Shown: positions 16,760 to 26,099 of the stretch, piece after piece | Position numbering within the stretch: the stretch's first letter is position 1 | Layout: every line of letters begins with the position of its first letter | Translations under genes and position numbers: made by a program | Notes under the pieces: model-generated | Seen by the model: only the letters and a program-made list of their open reading frames with translations | Told to the model about the DNA's origin: nothing | The model's database searches: none | Assembly: GCA_002418205.1 (NCBI GenBank) | Contig: DIDP01000088.1 | Coordinates: 1 to 64,000 of the forward strand | Length of the DNA stretch: 64,000 nucleotides | Direction of reading: 5' to 3' | Source of the DNA: Anaerolineales bacterium UBA5797 | Lineage (GTDB): Bacteria; Chloroflexota; Anaerolineae; Anaerolineales; Villigracilaceae

Positions 16760-18178
16760 ATGATGACACAAAAACAATCTCAGATCGGCATGGTGGGACT
16801 GGGTGTGATGGGACGCAATCTTTTACTGAATATAGCAGATCGTGGATATGCCGTTGCAGGTTATGACAAGGATTCCAAAAAAGTGCAGGAGCTGCGTTCG
16901 GAAGCAGGGGACCGCCCGATCCAAGGCGCCGAAACTGTGACGGATTTCATCGCCCTGCTCCGCAAGCCGCGCGTTGTGATGCTGTTGGTTCCGGCGGGAA
17001 AGATCGTGGACGCGGTCATTTCTGACCTGCTGCCGCACCTGCAGGCGGACGACCTGATCATCGATGCGGGGAACTCACATTTTAAAGATACGGACCGGCG
17101 TCAGAAGGAACTGGAAGCTAAAGGCCTGCATTTTTTCGGCGTGGGCGTTTCCGGTGGAGAACGCGGGGCCAGGCATGGACCAAGCATGATGCCCGGCGGG
17201 CCGCAGCAGGCCTACGGCGTGGTCAGACCCGTATTGGAAGCTTGCGCAGCCAACGTGGATGGTGAGCCGTGTGTCACCTATCTGGGTCCGCGCTCCGCCG
17301 GTCATTATGTCAAGATGGTCCATAACGGGATCGAATACGGCATCATGCAGTTGATCGCGGAGACCTATGATCTTCTGAAGCGAGGTTTGGGGTTAAGCAA
17401 TGACGAACTGAGCGCATTGTTCGCGGAATGGAACCGGGGTGAGCTGAACAGTTACCTGATGGAAATCACGGCGGATATTTTTCAAAAGATGGATGAAGAC
17501 ACCGGTCAACATCTTGTGGACATGGTTCTGGATGTGGCCCGTCAAAAAGGGACAGGCGAATGGACCACACAGGATGCCCTGGAATTGCATGTGCCCACAC
17601 CGACTGTTGATATGGCGGTTGCAATGCGCAATCTCTCCGGTCAAAAAGAGGAACGGGCTGGCATGGCTGAAAAATTCGGCGCTCCGCGAACTTCCTATCA
17701 GGGGGACCGCGAGGAAGTGATCGAACATCTGCGCCGTGCCTTGTATGCATCCACGATCCTGACCTACGCCCAGGGCATGGAACAGTTGCGCGCCGCATCA
17801 CAGGAGTACGAATATCAGTTGGATCTTTCGGCGGTCGCTCGCATCTGGCGCGGCGGATGCATCATCCGCTCGGCATTGTTGGAACCCATTCATCTCGCCT
17901 ATGGACGTCAGCCAATGGTCCCTCACCTCCTGCTGGATGACATGCTGGGGAGCGCTGTATCCGAACGCATCGAAGACCTGCGGACCGTCATCCAAACCGC
18001 CATCGAATTGGAACTTCCGGCATCGGCATTGATGTCGTGTCTGGCTTACTACGACGGTCTGCGTTCCGGTCACCTGCCTGCCAACCTGATCCAGGCGCAG
18101 CGCGATTACTTCGGCGCGCATACTTATGAGCGAATCGACAAACAGGGCACATTCCATACAGAGTGGGGCACAAAATGA
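16760..18178 (+). CDS. gnd: 6-phosphogluconate dehydrogenase, decarboxylating
   Basis: Oxidises 6-phosphogluconate to ribulose 5-phosphate and CO2 with NADP+ (or NAD+), the last oxidative step of the pentose phosphate pathway. The 472-residue length is that of the long dimeric form. N-terminal dinucleotide loop GLGVMGRNLLLNIADRGY; substrate and catalytic region GVGVSGGERGARHGPSMM and HYVKMVHNGIEYG (catalytic Lys about 184); C-terminal IWRGGCIIRS. Ribosome site AAAGGAAAAG. First gene of a block with DoxX, zwf and pgl, all on the same strand with short gaps. Confidence 0.96.
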   Translation: MMTQKQSQIGMVGLGVMGRNLLLNIADRGYAVAGYDKDSKKVQELRSEAGDRPIQGAETVTDFIALLRKPRVVMLLVPAGKIVDAVISDLLPHLQADDLIIDAGNSHFKDTDRRQKELEAKGLHFFGVGVSGGERGARHGPSMMPGGPQQAYGVVRPVLEACAANVDGEPCVTYLGPRSAGHYVKMVHNGIEYGIMQLIAETYDLLKRGLGLSNDELSALFAEWNRGELNSYLMEITADIFQKMDEDTGQHLVDMVLDVARQKGTGEWTTQDALELHVPTPTVDMAVAMRNLSGQKEERAGMAEKFGAPRTSYQGDREEVIEHLRRALYASTILTYAQGMEQLRAASQEYEYQLDLSAVARIWRGGCIIRSALLEPIHLAYGRQPMVPHLLLDDMLGSAVSERIEDLRTVIQTAIELELPASALMSCLAYYDGLRSGHLPANLIQAQRDYFGAHTYERIDKQGTFHTEWGTK

Positions 18179-18211
18179 TCCCTGGAAGGATCAGAACAAA
18201 AGAAGGACATC

Positions 18212-18742
18212 ATGAAAACAGAAACAACATCTCAACATTCAGCCCCAAAAGGCGGAGCCATCGCTTTGACGCGCATCGCTTTTGGGCTGGTCTGGTGCAT
18301 TGACGCGTATTTCAAATGGCAGCCAGCCTTCGCCGATAACTTCACCGGCTACATCAAGGAAACCCTGGACGGTCAACCGGCGATCATTCAATCCTGGCTG
18401 AACCTGTGGATCAAGATCGTGAGCGTCAACCCGCATCTCTTTGCCCGTTTGGTGGCACTCGGCGAATCCGCCATTGCCATCGGCTTGCTGCTTGGGCTGT
18501 TTAGCAACCTGGCATACGCAGGCGGAGCCTTGCTCTCCTTCGTGATCTGGGCTGTGCCGGAGGGGTTCGGCGGACCCTACACAACAGGCGCAACCGACAT
18601 CGGCGCGGGGATCATCTATATGTTCGTCTTTGCCGGCTTGTTCCTGCTGAGCGCAGGTCAATACTATGGGCTGGATAAAACGCTCAGGAATAAATTAGGC
18701 CGTTGGAAATTCCTGTCATCCGCACCTCAGCAAGCCAATTGA
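18212..18742 (+). CDS. DoxX-family membrane protein
   Basis: 176 residues with four transmembrane segments. The family-typical first helix (ALTRIAFGLVWCIDAYFKWQP) is followed by FARLVALGESAIAIGLLLGL and a C-terminal pair of helices around GATDIGAGIIYMFVFAGLFLL. DoxX proteins occur with quinone-linked or redox-stress enzymes, and their role is poorly defined. AGAAGGACATC provides a ribosome site. It sits between gnd and zwf with gaps of 33 and 19 bases, so it is co-transcribed with the oxidative pentose phosphate enzymes, an unusual place for it. Confidence 0.8.
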   Translation: MKTETTSQHSAPKGGAIALTRIAFGLVWCIDAYFKWQPAFADNFTGYIKETLDGQPAIIQSWLNLWIKIVSVNPHLFARLVALGESAIAIGLLLGLFSNLAYAGGALLSFVIWAVPEGFGGPYTTGATDIGAGIIYMFVFAGLFLLSAGQYYGLDKTLRNKLGRWKFLSSAPQQAN

Positions 18743-18761
18743 CTCCAAAAGAAGATATGAC

Positions 18762-20297
18762 ATGTCTGACACACAATCAATTTCGTCTGTCTCGATCGTC
18801 ATCTTCGGCGCCACGGGTGACCTTGCCTGGCGCAAACTGATCCCGGCGCTCTACAACCTCTATCTCGACGACCAGCTTCCGGAGAAATTTGCGATCTTCG
18901 GCATGAACCGCAGACCTGTGGCACTGGAGGAATGGCGGGATCACATGCTGGACGGGGTCGATCAGTTTTCACGGCGCGGCAGGGCTGACCCCATGCAATG
19001 GGGTTCCTTTGTCGAACACCTTTCGCTCTGCACACCGGGAAAGTATGAGGACTCAACAACTTTCGAAAATCTCGCAAAGACTCTGGATGAACAGGATAAA
19101 ACCCGGGGCGAAAAAGCCGCACGCATCTATTACCTTTCCGTACCGCCCACCATCGTGGAGACCATCGTCAGCAATTTGGGGCAGGCCCATCTCACGGATG
19201 ACCGTCAGCGCTCACGTCTCGTGGTGGAAAAACCTTTCGGTCGTGACTACGCTTCGGCCTGCGCGCTCAACACATCCCTGCTCAAAACGCTGGATGAATC
19301 CCAGATCTACCGCATCGACCATTACCTCGGCAAGGAAACGGTCCAGAACATTCTCGCATTTCGTTTTGCGAACGCATTATTCGAGCCCACCTGGGATCGT
19401 CGCTACATCGACCACGTCCAGATCACGGTCGCGGAACAGGTCGGCGTGGAGCATCGCGGCGGCTACTACGATCAATCGGGCGCGCTGCGCGATATGCTTC
19501 AAAACCATATCCTTCAAATCCTTTCCCTGATCGCAATGGAGCCGCCCGTCGCCTTTAATGCGGATGAGATCCGCGCCCGCAAAGTGGATGTCCTGCGCGC
19601 CATTCGTCCCATACCGGAAGAGCACCTGAGTCAATACGCCGTTCGTGGTCAGTATGGACCCGGCAAATTGGAAGGGGAAACGGTTACCGGCTATCGCCTC
19701 GAACCGGACGTTGATCCTGATTCATCCACCGAAACCTTTGCCGCCCTGAAGCTTTACATCGACAACTGGCGCTGGCAGGGTGTCCCGTTCTATCTGCGGA
19801 CCGGCAAACGCATGCCGCAGAAGGTATCGCAAGCCATCATCCAGTTCAAGCCGGTGCCGCATCAATCCTTCCCTGCCTCTGCCAGCTTTGACTGGAGACC
19901 CAACCGCCTTGAGATCCACATTCAACCGGATGAAGGCATTGCCCTGCGCTTCCAGGCCAAACAACCCGGCGTGACTCTGCGCCTCAGCCCGCAGGAAATG
20001 CACTTCCGTTATGCAGAAGCCTTTCAGACCTCACCGCCCGAAGCCTATGAAACCCTGCTCCTGGATGTGATGCTCGGAGATGCCACGCTGTTCATGCGGG
20101 CTGACCAGGTGGAAAGCGCCTGGAAAGTGGTGGCGCCGGTACTGGATGCGTGGAGTTCCACCAAACCAGCGGACTTCCCCAATTATGCAAGCGGCAGTTG
20201 GGGACCCGATGGCGCCGAAAGGCTGATGACGCAGGATGGGCACAGCTGGCTCCAACCCACGCTCGAAGGCGGACCACAAAAGGAAAAAACAACATGA
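18762..20297 (+). CDS. zwf: glucose-6-phosphate 1-dehydrogenase
   Basis: Oxidises glucose 6-phosphate to 6-phosphogluconolactone with NADP+. 511 residues, the normal bacterial length. Coenzyme loop VIFGATGDLAWRKLIPALYN near the N-terminus; active-site signature RIDHYLGKETVQNI around residue 190, with the substrate-binding Lys; C-terminal substrate domain with FYLRTGKRM. Its stop codon overlaps the pgl start (ATGA), so the lactonase is made in step with the enzyme that produces its substrate. Confidence 0.96.
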   Translation: MSDTQSISSVSIVIFGATGDLAWRKLIPALYNLYLDDQLPEKFAIFGMNRRPVALEEWRDHMLDGVDQFSRRGRADPMQWGSFVEHLSLCTPGKYEDSTTFENLAKTLDEQDKTRGEKAARIYYLSVPPTIVETIVSNLGQAHLTDDRQRSRLVVEKPFGRDYASACALNTSLLKTLDESQIYRIDHYLGKETVQNILAFRFANALFEPTWDRRYIDHVQITVAEQVGVEHRGGYYDQSGALRDMLQNHILQILSLIAMEPPVAFNADEIRARKVDVLRAIRPIPEEHLSQYAVRGQYGPGKLEGETVTGYRLEPDVDPDSSTETFAALKLYIDNWRWQGVPFYLRTGKRMPQKVSQAIIQFKPVPHQSFPASASFDWRPNRLEIHIQPDEGIALRFQAKQPGVTLRLSPQEMHFRYAEAFQTSPPEAYETLLLDVMLGDATLFMRADQVESAWKVVAPVLDAWSSTKPADFPNYASGSWGPDGAERLMTQDGHSWLQPTLEGGPQKEKTT

Positions 20298-21034
20298 TCC
20301 ACATCTACAGTGACCTGGAAGGCATCAGTCAAGCTGCGGCAGAAATTTTTATCGATGCCGCACAGCAGGCCATCCATTCTCATGGACGTTTTAGTGTTGC
20401 GCTCTCCGGAGGCAGTACCCCGCGTCGACTGTACGAGATCCTGGCAACGCCGCCGTTCCGGGATCGGGTCAAATGGCAGTCAGTCCACGTTTTTTGGGGC
20501 GATGAGCGTTGTGTCCCGATGGATGACCCGCGCAGTAATTATCGCATGGCGCGTGAGGCGCTCCTCGACCGCGTGCCCCTGCCCGGAGGAAATATCCATC
20601 CCATGCAGGGAGACCTTCCCCCGGCGGAGGCGGCTCGACGATATGAAGTTGCTTTACGGAATTACTTCAGGGACCAGCCACCGGCAATGGATCTGGTCCT
20701 GCTGGGTCTGGGTGACAATGCTCACACCGCTTCGTTATTTCCGCACACACCTGCATTGAACGAAAACGTACGCTGGGTAACCGATGTATATGTCGATGCA
20801 CAGGATATGCATCGCATCACACTGACCGCGCCGTTCATAAATCGAGCCGCTCAAGTGGTCTTTCTGGTCAGCGGCGCAGACAAAGCCCGCGCTTTGCAAA
20901 TCGTGACCGAAGGTGCATATCAACCGCATATTTATCCCGCGCAACTGATCCACCCAAACGGCGCACATCCCATCTGGCTGGTGGACAAAGCCGCCAGCCA
21001 CAAATTGACCGTTGAAATCGAGGAAGAGGTTTGA
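20294..21034 (+). CDS. pgl: 6-phosphogluconolactonase
   Basis: Hydrolyses 6-phosphogluconolactone to 6-phosphogluconate. 246 residues of the SOL/DevB type: FSVALSGGSTPRRLYEIL is the phosphosugar-binding loop, followed by VHVFWGDERCVPMDDPRSNY and VLLGLGDNAHTASLFPHTP, the two other signature motifs. The ATG at 20294 overlaps the zwf stop; longer frames upstream lie inside zwf. With gnd and zwf it completes the oxidative branch of the pentose phosphate pathway. Confidence 0.95.
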   Translation: MIHIYSDLEGISQAAAEIFIDAAQQAIHSHGRFSVALSGGSTPRRLYEILATPPFRDRVKWQSVHVFWGDERCVPMDDPRSNYRMAREALLDRVPLPGGNIHPMQGDLPPAEAARRYEVALRNYFRDQPPAMDLVLLGLGDNAHTASLFPHTPALNENVRWVTDVYVDAQDMHRITLTAPFINRAAQVVFLVSGADKARALQIVTEGAYQPHIYPAQLIHPNGAHPIWLVDKAASHKLTVEIEEEV

Positions 21035-21112
21035 AGCCCGTGTCAGACATCACGGTATCGATCACTGCGATCAGCGGATTTCAAGCTGTCACTTCCTTAC
21101 AGGAGATTTTAT

Positions 21113-23512
21113 ATGGCAGCCTCATTTTCAGCTCCGGGTCATCCCGGCATCCCGCCCCGTTGGACATCCAGCGCCAAGAGCGGCGTGGGAACTTCGTTGT
21201 CTGAATCCAGCCGCGTCTGGTTCACGCTCAGTCACGGGATTCTGAACGAGGTCTATTATCCGCGCATCGACCAGGCTTGCGTCCGCGATATGGAATTGCT
21301 GGTCAGTGATGGAAAGGATTTTTTCTCTGAGGAGAAACGGGGGACCAGCTCCGAGATCAGGATGCTGGCGGAAGGCACGCCGGCCTTTGAACTGACCAAC
21401 ACCTGCAACGAGGGAAGATACCGAATCCATAAAACTGTGTTGACGGACCCCCAGCGCCATGTGTTGCTGCAAAAGGTCCGCTTTGAGCCGCTGCAGGGAA
21501 CATTAGGCGATTACCACCTGCATATTCTGCTGGCGCCGCATCTCGGCAATCATGGCGCGGGCAACACGGCCTGGGTGGATGACTATAAGGGTTTATCGGT
21601 ACTCAATGCCCGGCGCGGAGAGACCGCACTGTCGCTGGCTTGTTCGGTTCCATGGTTGAAACGTTCGGTCGGCTTCGTTGGCATCTCGGATGGCTGGCAG
21701 GATGTCCATCAACACAGGCAGATGCTGTGGGAATATGACCGCGCCGAGAACGGGAATGTCGCATTGACCGCTGAGATCGACCTGGCCTCCTGCAATGGCG
21801 AGTTTGTCATCGCGCTTGGGTTCGGTCTGACTCCGGCAGAGTCGGGTCTGCGGGCGCGGGCAAGTCTCGAAGATGGTTTTGACTCTGCCCGGGATACCTA
21901 TCTGCGCGAATGGCAGGAATGGCAAAACAAACTCATGCCGCCGGCAAATTTACCGACGCCAAATCTTTACCGTACCAGCGCGGCTGTATTGCGCTCGCAC
22001 GAGTCCAAGCGTTTCCCCGGCGGGATGATCGCCAGCCTGTCCATCCCGTGGGGCTTCAACAAGGGCGATGAGGACATGGGCGGCTATCATCTCGTCTGGC
22101 CGCGCGACCTGGTCGAAACAGCGGGCGGCCTGCTTGCGATCGGCGCGCACGAGGACGTGCGGCGTGTGCTCCATTATTTGCAGGACACCCAGGAGGCGGA
22201 TGGTCATTGGCCGCAGAACATGTGGATGGACGGCTCACCGTATTGGAACGGCATTCAAATGGATGAGACCGCCTTCCCGATCCTGTTGGTGGATCTGGCA
22301 CGCCGAAGAAATGCATTGGATGCCGAGGCACTATCCCATCTGTGGCCGATGGTACGAAAGGCTGCGGAATTTCTGTTGAGCAACGGCCCGGTCACTCCGC
22401 AGGACCGCTGGGAGGAAGACCCGGGGTATTCGCCGTTCACGTTATCGGTGGAGATCGCCGCGCTGCTCACTGCCGCGGATCTGGCGGACCGATACGATGA
22501 TCCCGCCGCTGCAAAACTTCTGCGCGAAACAGCGGATATGTGGAACGCGCGCATCGAAGATTGGACCTACGTCCGCAACACGGAGTTGGCGAAACAAATC
22601 GGCGTGGAGGGGTATTACGTTCGCATCGCCCCGCCCGAAGAAACCGAATCCAGTTCACCGCTCGAGGGATTCGTCCCGATCAAGAATCGTCCGCCGGGAG
22701 AAAGTGAAGCGCCCGCCGCGCACATCGTCAGCCCGGACGCGCTGGCGCTGGTGCGTTTTGGTCTGCGCGCCGCGGATGATCCGCGGATCGTCAACACCGT
22801 CAGAGTGATCGATGCCCTGTTGAAAACAGAGACTCCCGCAGGTCCGATCTGGAGGCGGTATAACGAAGATGGCTATGGCGAGCATGAGGATGGCAGTCCG
22901 TTTGACGGGAATGGAATGGGACGTCCCTGGCCGTTATTGACCGCTGAACGCGCTCATTATGAGCTCGCCGCCGGACGTTCCGACTCCGCCCATAAGCTGC
23001 TCGGGACGCTTCAAGCCTTCGCCAACGCTGGAGGCTTGATCCCCGAACAGACCTGGGATGGGAAGGATATCCCCGAACGTGAGTTGTTCTTCGGGCAGCC
23101 TTCCGGCTCTGCCATGCCGCTGGTGTGGGCACATGCCGAATATCTGAAACTGTGCCGCTCGCTTGCGGACGGGCGCGTGTTCGATATGCCGCCACAGACT
23201 GCCAAGCGGTATCCACTGGTTGAAAGAACTAGCGAATTCACGCTGTGGGCGTTTAACCACAAGATCCGAAAGCTCAAACAGGGAAAGACGCTTCGCTTGT
23301 TCCTGTCTGCCCCGGCACGCATCCGCTGGAGCACAGACGAGTGGAGCCATGAAAAAGAAAGCGACACTCACGATAGCACGCTTGGCATCCACATCGTCGA
23401 TATCCCAACACACCGGTTGTCGGTTGGCACAACCATTCGCTTTACCATTCACTGGTTGAAGCCGGAGCATTGGGAAGGGACGGATTACATCGTGGAGGTT
23501 ACCGAACCCTGA
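21113..23512 (+). CDS. GH15 glucoamylase-type alpha-glucosidase (799 aa)
   Basis: Predicted to release beta-glucose from alpha-1,4-glucans such as starch or glycogen. A beta-sandwich N-domain covers about residues 20-270 (ESSRVWFTLSHGILNEVYYP). The (alpha/alpha)6 barrel follows with the GH15 catalytic acids: the Glu in NGIQMDETAFP (about 385) and the base Glu in GGLIPEQTWDG (about 645). The barrel entry motif GYHLVWPRDLVETAGG is typical. There is no signal peptide, so the enzyme probably works on internal glycogen or imported dextrins. ACAGGAGATT precedes the ATG. It lies 78 bases after pgl, linking polyglucan breakdown to glucose 6-phosphate oxidation. Confidence 0.92.
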   Translation: MAASFSAPGHPGIPPRWTSSAKSGVGTSLSESSRVWFTLSHGILNEVYYPRIDQACVRDMELLVSDGKDFFSEEKRGTSSEIRMLAEGTPAFELTNTCNEGRYRIHKTVLTDPQRHVLLQKVRFEPLQGTLGDYHLHILLAPHLGNHGAGNTAWVDDYKGLSVLNARRGETALSLACSVPWLKRSVGFVGISDGWQDVHQHRQMLWEYDRAENGNVALTAEIDLASCNGEFVIALGFGLTPAESGLRARASLEDGFDSARDTYLREWQEWQNKLMPPANLPTPNLYRTSAAVLRSHESKRFPGGMIASLSIPWGFNKGDEDMGGYHLVWPRDLVETAGGLLAIGAHEDVRRVLHYLQDTQEADGHWPQNMWMDGSPYWNGIQMDETAFPILLVDLARRRNALDAEALSHLWPMVRKAAEFLLSNGPVTPQDRWEEDPGYSPFTLSVEIAALLTAADLADRYDDPAAAKLLRETADMWNARIEDWTYVRNTELAKQIGVEGYYVRIAPPEETESSSPLEGFVPIKNRPPGESEAPAAHIVSPDALALVRFGLRAADDPRIVNTVRVIDALLKTETPAGPIWRRYNEDGYGEHEDGSPFDGNGMGRPWPLLTAERAHYELAAGRSDSAHKLLGTLQAFANAGGLIPEQTWDGKDIPERELFFGQPSGSAMPLVWAHAEYLKLCRSLADGRVFDMPPQTAKRYPLVERTSEFTLWAFNHKIRKLKQGKTLRLFLSAPARIRWSTDEWSHEKESDTHDSTLGIHIVDIPTHRLSVGTTIRFTIHWLKPEHWEGTDYIVEVTEP

Positions 23513-23533
23513 ACCTATCCAAAAGAGGCAAGG

Positions 23534-23645
23534 ATGAAAGACAATGAAGGGATCTATCTGGCTGTGGACGGCTCGCCGTCATCAAGGTAGCACGCTTAAT
23601 AAAGTGCTGCGTGAATGCGATATTCCCGTCCTGGCAGCGAAATAG
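23534..23645 (+). pseudogene. universal stress protein remnant with internal deletion
   Basis: The first 18 codons (MKDNEGIYLAVDGSPSSR, then stop) match the N-terminal strand of UspA-family proteins, including the VDGSP loop. Immediately after, in the next frame, comes GSTLNKVLRECDIPVLAAK and a stop, which is the family's C-terminal helix and strand (GS...KVL....PVL). About 110 internal codons are missing, and the join is out of frame. A ribosome site (GAGGCAAGG) survives. This is direct evidence for a recent deletion inside a usp gene. Confidence 0.75.
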
Positions 23646-23666
23646 GAACAAGGAAAGGCGGGGTTG

Positions 23667-25331
23667 ATGAAAAAACAACAAAGACTTTTGATCGATTCAA
23701 TATTATTGGGGATTGTTGGCGGATTGAGCGCCCAGCTGTTCACCTGGCTGCTGCATCTTTTCAACAATGTTTTCATGGTGAAGTTGGCTGGCTATATCCC
23801 TCCTGGCTTGCCGGAGGAAGGCGGCGCGCTGATCCAATCCATCGGTTCCCACGGCTTGTGGCTTGTGCCTGTGACAACCACACTCGGCGGATTAATTTCC
23901 GGCATATTGGTGTACAGCCTCGCGCCTGAAGCGGAAGGTCACGGCACAGACACCGCGGTCAAGGCGTATCATCGTTCCGGTGGATTTATCCGGGCGCGCG
24001 TTCCGCCGCTCAAGATGCTGGCATCCGCCATTACGATCGGTTCGGGCGGAGCAGCGGGTCGTGAGGGACCGACAGCCCTGATCAGCGCCGGCGTGGGTTC
24101 GGCCTACGGGACGTTGACCAAGCGATCGGAGGATGACCGCCGTGCCCTGTTATTGATCGGCATGGCGTCCGGTCTCTCCGCCATCTTCCGCTCACCGATC
24201 GGCACAGCCTTCTTTGCCGTGGAGGTGCTTTACAGCAGCATGGAATTCGACGCATGGGTGTTGCTGTATACCATGCTGGGTTCCATCGTGGCGTACACCG
24301 TCAACGGGTTGTTCGTTGGCTGGCAGCCGCTCTTCAGTGTACCGTCCAATATTGCCCAGCCGGATTTCCTGGGCTATTTATGGTATGCAGCGCTGGGCAT
24401 CGTGGCAGGGTTGATCGGGGTGCTGCTGCCTGAGATCTTTTATCGTGTGCGGGATATGTTCCAGAGCATCCCAATTCCACCGCACGTCAAACCGGCCATT
24501 GGCGGGTTGGGTGTTGGGCTTTTGGCGTTGGCACTGCCGCAAATTTTGGGAGGCGGGTATGGCTGGATCCAGGAGGCGATCGATGGGAACCTGACATTGT
24601 CCCTGATGGGGATCCTGATTCTGGCAAAGATCATTGCACTGGCTTTGACCATCTCCTCGGGCGGCTCGGGCGGCGTATTTGCACCGGGTCTGTTTGTGGG
24701 CGCCATGCTCGGCGGGACCCTGGCAAAGATATTCCATCAGCCCGATGCAGCCTTTGTCATCGTCGGCATGGCGGCGGTATTTGCCGGAGCGGCGCGTGTC
24801 CCGATCGCCACCCTGCTGATGGTGACGGAAATGACCGGCGGTTATCAACTGCTTGTCCCTGCCGCGTTGGCGATCATGGTGGCATACGTTGTGCAACGGC
24901 AGTTCGCTGTCAGCTTGAAATACCCCACTTTATATGAGGGACAGGTCGTCGGTCGGCCTGATTCGCCCGCTCATCAGATCGAGCATCTCGAAACAGCCAT
25001 CCGCCTCCTCGCCAGGCGCAAGGTCAATATCCCGGAAAACATCAGCCACGTCAGTCTGCAGACCCTGATCGATGCCGGGATCCCCATCGACCTGCCTGAG
25101 GATCGGATGTTGTTGATGGGCGCGATCAGAAAGGGCAGTGACTTTATTGGACAACCGGCGTCGACCTGCTTCCCGCCGGAGCAGGTCGATCAGATCGATC
25201 TGGTGGGAATCTTTCGCGGCGTCAAATTGCTCTTCCCCGGACCCGGGCTTCGCATCCGCGCCGATGACCGTTTATTGCTGATCTCCACGCCCAATGCCTG
25301 GGAACGGAAAAAACAACATTTTCACGATTAA
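23667..25331 (+). CDS. CLC-family chloride channel/antiporter with TrkA-C-like tail
   Basis: About 10-11 transmembrane helices. The three CLC selectivity segments are present: GSGGAAGREGPT (with the gating Glu), a GxFxP-type segment in SSGGSGGVFAPGLFVGAMLGG, and SAIFRSPIGTAFFAVEVLY. The cytoplasmic tail from about residue 430 to 554 does not look like the usual CBS pair; it resembles an RCK/TrkA-C domain (GIFRGVKLLFPGPGLRIRAD, then DRLLLIS). The second transporter-defining Glu of H+/Cl- antiporters was not assigned, so channel versus exchanger is open. ATG 23667 is preferred over the TTG one codon before; GGAAAGGCGGGG is the ribosome site. Confidence 0.9.
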   Translation: MKKQQRLLIDSILLGIVGGLSAQLFTWLLHLFNNVFMVKLAGYIPPGLPEEGGALIQSIGSHGLWLVPVTTTLGGLISGILVYSLAPEAEGHGTDTAVKAYHRSGGFIRARVPPLKMLASAITIGSGGAAGREGPTALISAGVGSAYGTLTKRSEDDRRALLLIGMASGLSAIFRSPIGTAFFAVEVLYSSMEFDAWVLLYTMLGSIVAYTVNGLFVGWQPLFSVPSNIAQPDFLGYLWYAALGIVAGLIGVLLPEIFYRVRDMFQSIPIPPHVKPAIGGLGVGLLALALPQILGGGYGWIQEAIDGNLTLSLMGILILAKIIALALTISSGGSGGVFAPGLFVGAMLGGTLAKIFHQPDAAFVIVGMAAVFAGAARVPIATLLMVTEMTGGYQLLVPAALAIMVAYVVQRQFAVSLKYPTLYEGQVVGRPDSPAHQIEHLETAIRLLARRKVNIPENISHVSLQTLIDAGIPIDLPEDRMLLMGAIRKGSDFIGQPASTCFPPEQVDQIDLVGIFRGVKLLFPGPGLRIRADDRLLLISTPNAWERKKQHFHD

Positions 25332-25338
25332 GCCCTTT

Positions 25339-25367
25339 TTGCCGCTATACTATAAATATGCGATAAT
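25339..25367 (+). promoter_or_regulatory. sigma70-type promoter for the two-component genes
   Basis: TTGCCG (25339-25344), a 17-nt spacer and GATAAT (25362-25367) lie right after the CLC stop codon and 31 bases before the regulator start. This would allow the regulator and kinase to be expressed apart from CLC. Confidence 0.5.
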
Positions 25368-25397
25368 GATTTATCGGGATACGACGAGTGAGTGAAC

Positions 25398-26099
25398 ATG
25401 CAAAAACATATTCTTGTAGTGGACGATGATGAGTTGATGCGCCGTAGTGTGGCTTATAACCTGGAACAGGCAGGGTATCGGGCGAACAGCGCCGCCAGCG
25501 CCGAGGACGCCCTGGCATTATCGAAGCGGGACAAGCCTGATCTGATCCTGCTCGATATCGGCCTGCCCGGCATGGACGGGCTGGATGCACTGCGCAGTTT
25601 CAAGGCGGAGATGAACGTGCCGATCATTTTTGTCACAGCACGGCGGCGCGAACTGGATGAGATCCTGGGGCTGGAACTGGGGGCGGACGACTATATCACC
25701 AAGCCGTTCGATATGAGTCTTTTGCTGGCGCATGTCAAAGCGATGCTAAGGCGCACGGTCAATGAAGAGAGTGTTTCAAGCAGTCATGGAGAAGTTATCA
25801 TCGCCGGCGATCTATCGCTTGACCCGCAGGCGCACATCGTCACGATCGGTGGTCAGCCGCTTGAACTGACCCGCCGCGAATTCGACATGCTCCACACCCT
25901 GATGATGCACGCCGGGCAGGTGATCTCCATGCACGACCTGCTCAGCAGTGTGTGGGGGGCGGAATATATTGGCGAGCCGCAGGTGGTGTATGTGCACATC
26001 CGCTGGCTGAGGGAAAAGATAGAGGCCAACCCTGAAAAGCCGGAGCGGATCGTTACTGTGCGAGGCGTGGGATATAAATTAATTCCCAAAGAGGACTGA
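25398..26099 (+). CDS. OmpR/PhoB-family response regulator
   Basis: 233 residues. Receiver: acidic residues in VVDDDE, phospho-acceptor Asp53 in LILLDIGLPGMDG, Thr in IIFVTARR and Lys in DDYITKPFD. Winged helix from about 130: LELTRREFDMLHTLMMH and VVYVHIRWLREKIE, then VRGVGYKL. It should bind DNA as a dimer after phosphorylation by the kinase encoded next. The stop overlaps the kinase start (TGATG). An alternative GTG start two codons earlier exists; the ATG is taken as more likely. Targets unknown; the CLC gene upstream is a candidate. Confidence 0.93.
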   Translation: MQKHILVVDDDELMRRSVAYNLEQAGYRANSAASAEDALALSKRDKPDLILLDIGLPGMDGLDALRSFKAEMNVPIIFVTARRRELDEILGLELGADDYITKPFDMSLLLAHVKAMLRRTVNEESVSSSHGEVIIAGDLSLDPQAHIVTIGGQPLELTRREFDMLHTLMMHAGQVISMHDLLSSVWGAEYIGEPQVVYVHIRWLREKIEANPEKPERIVTVRGVGYKLIPKED

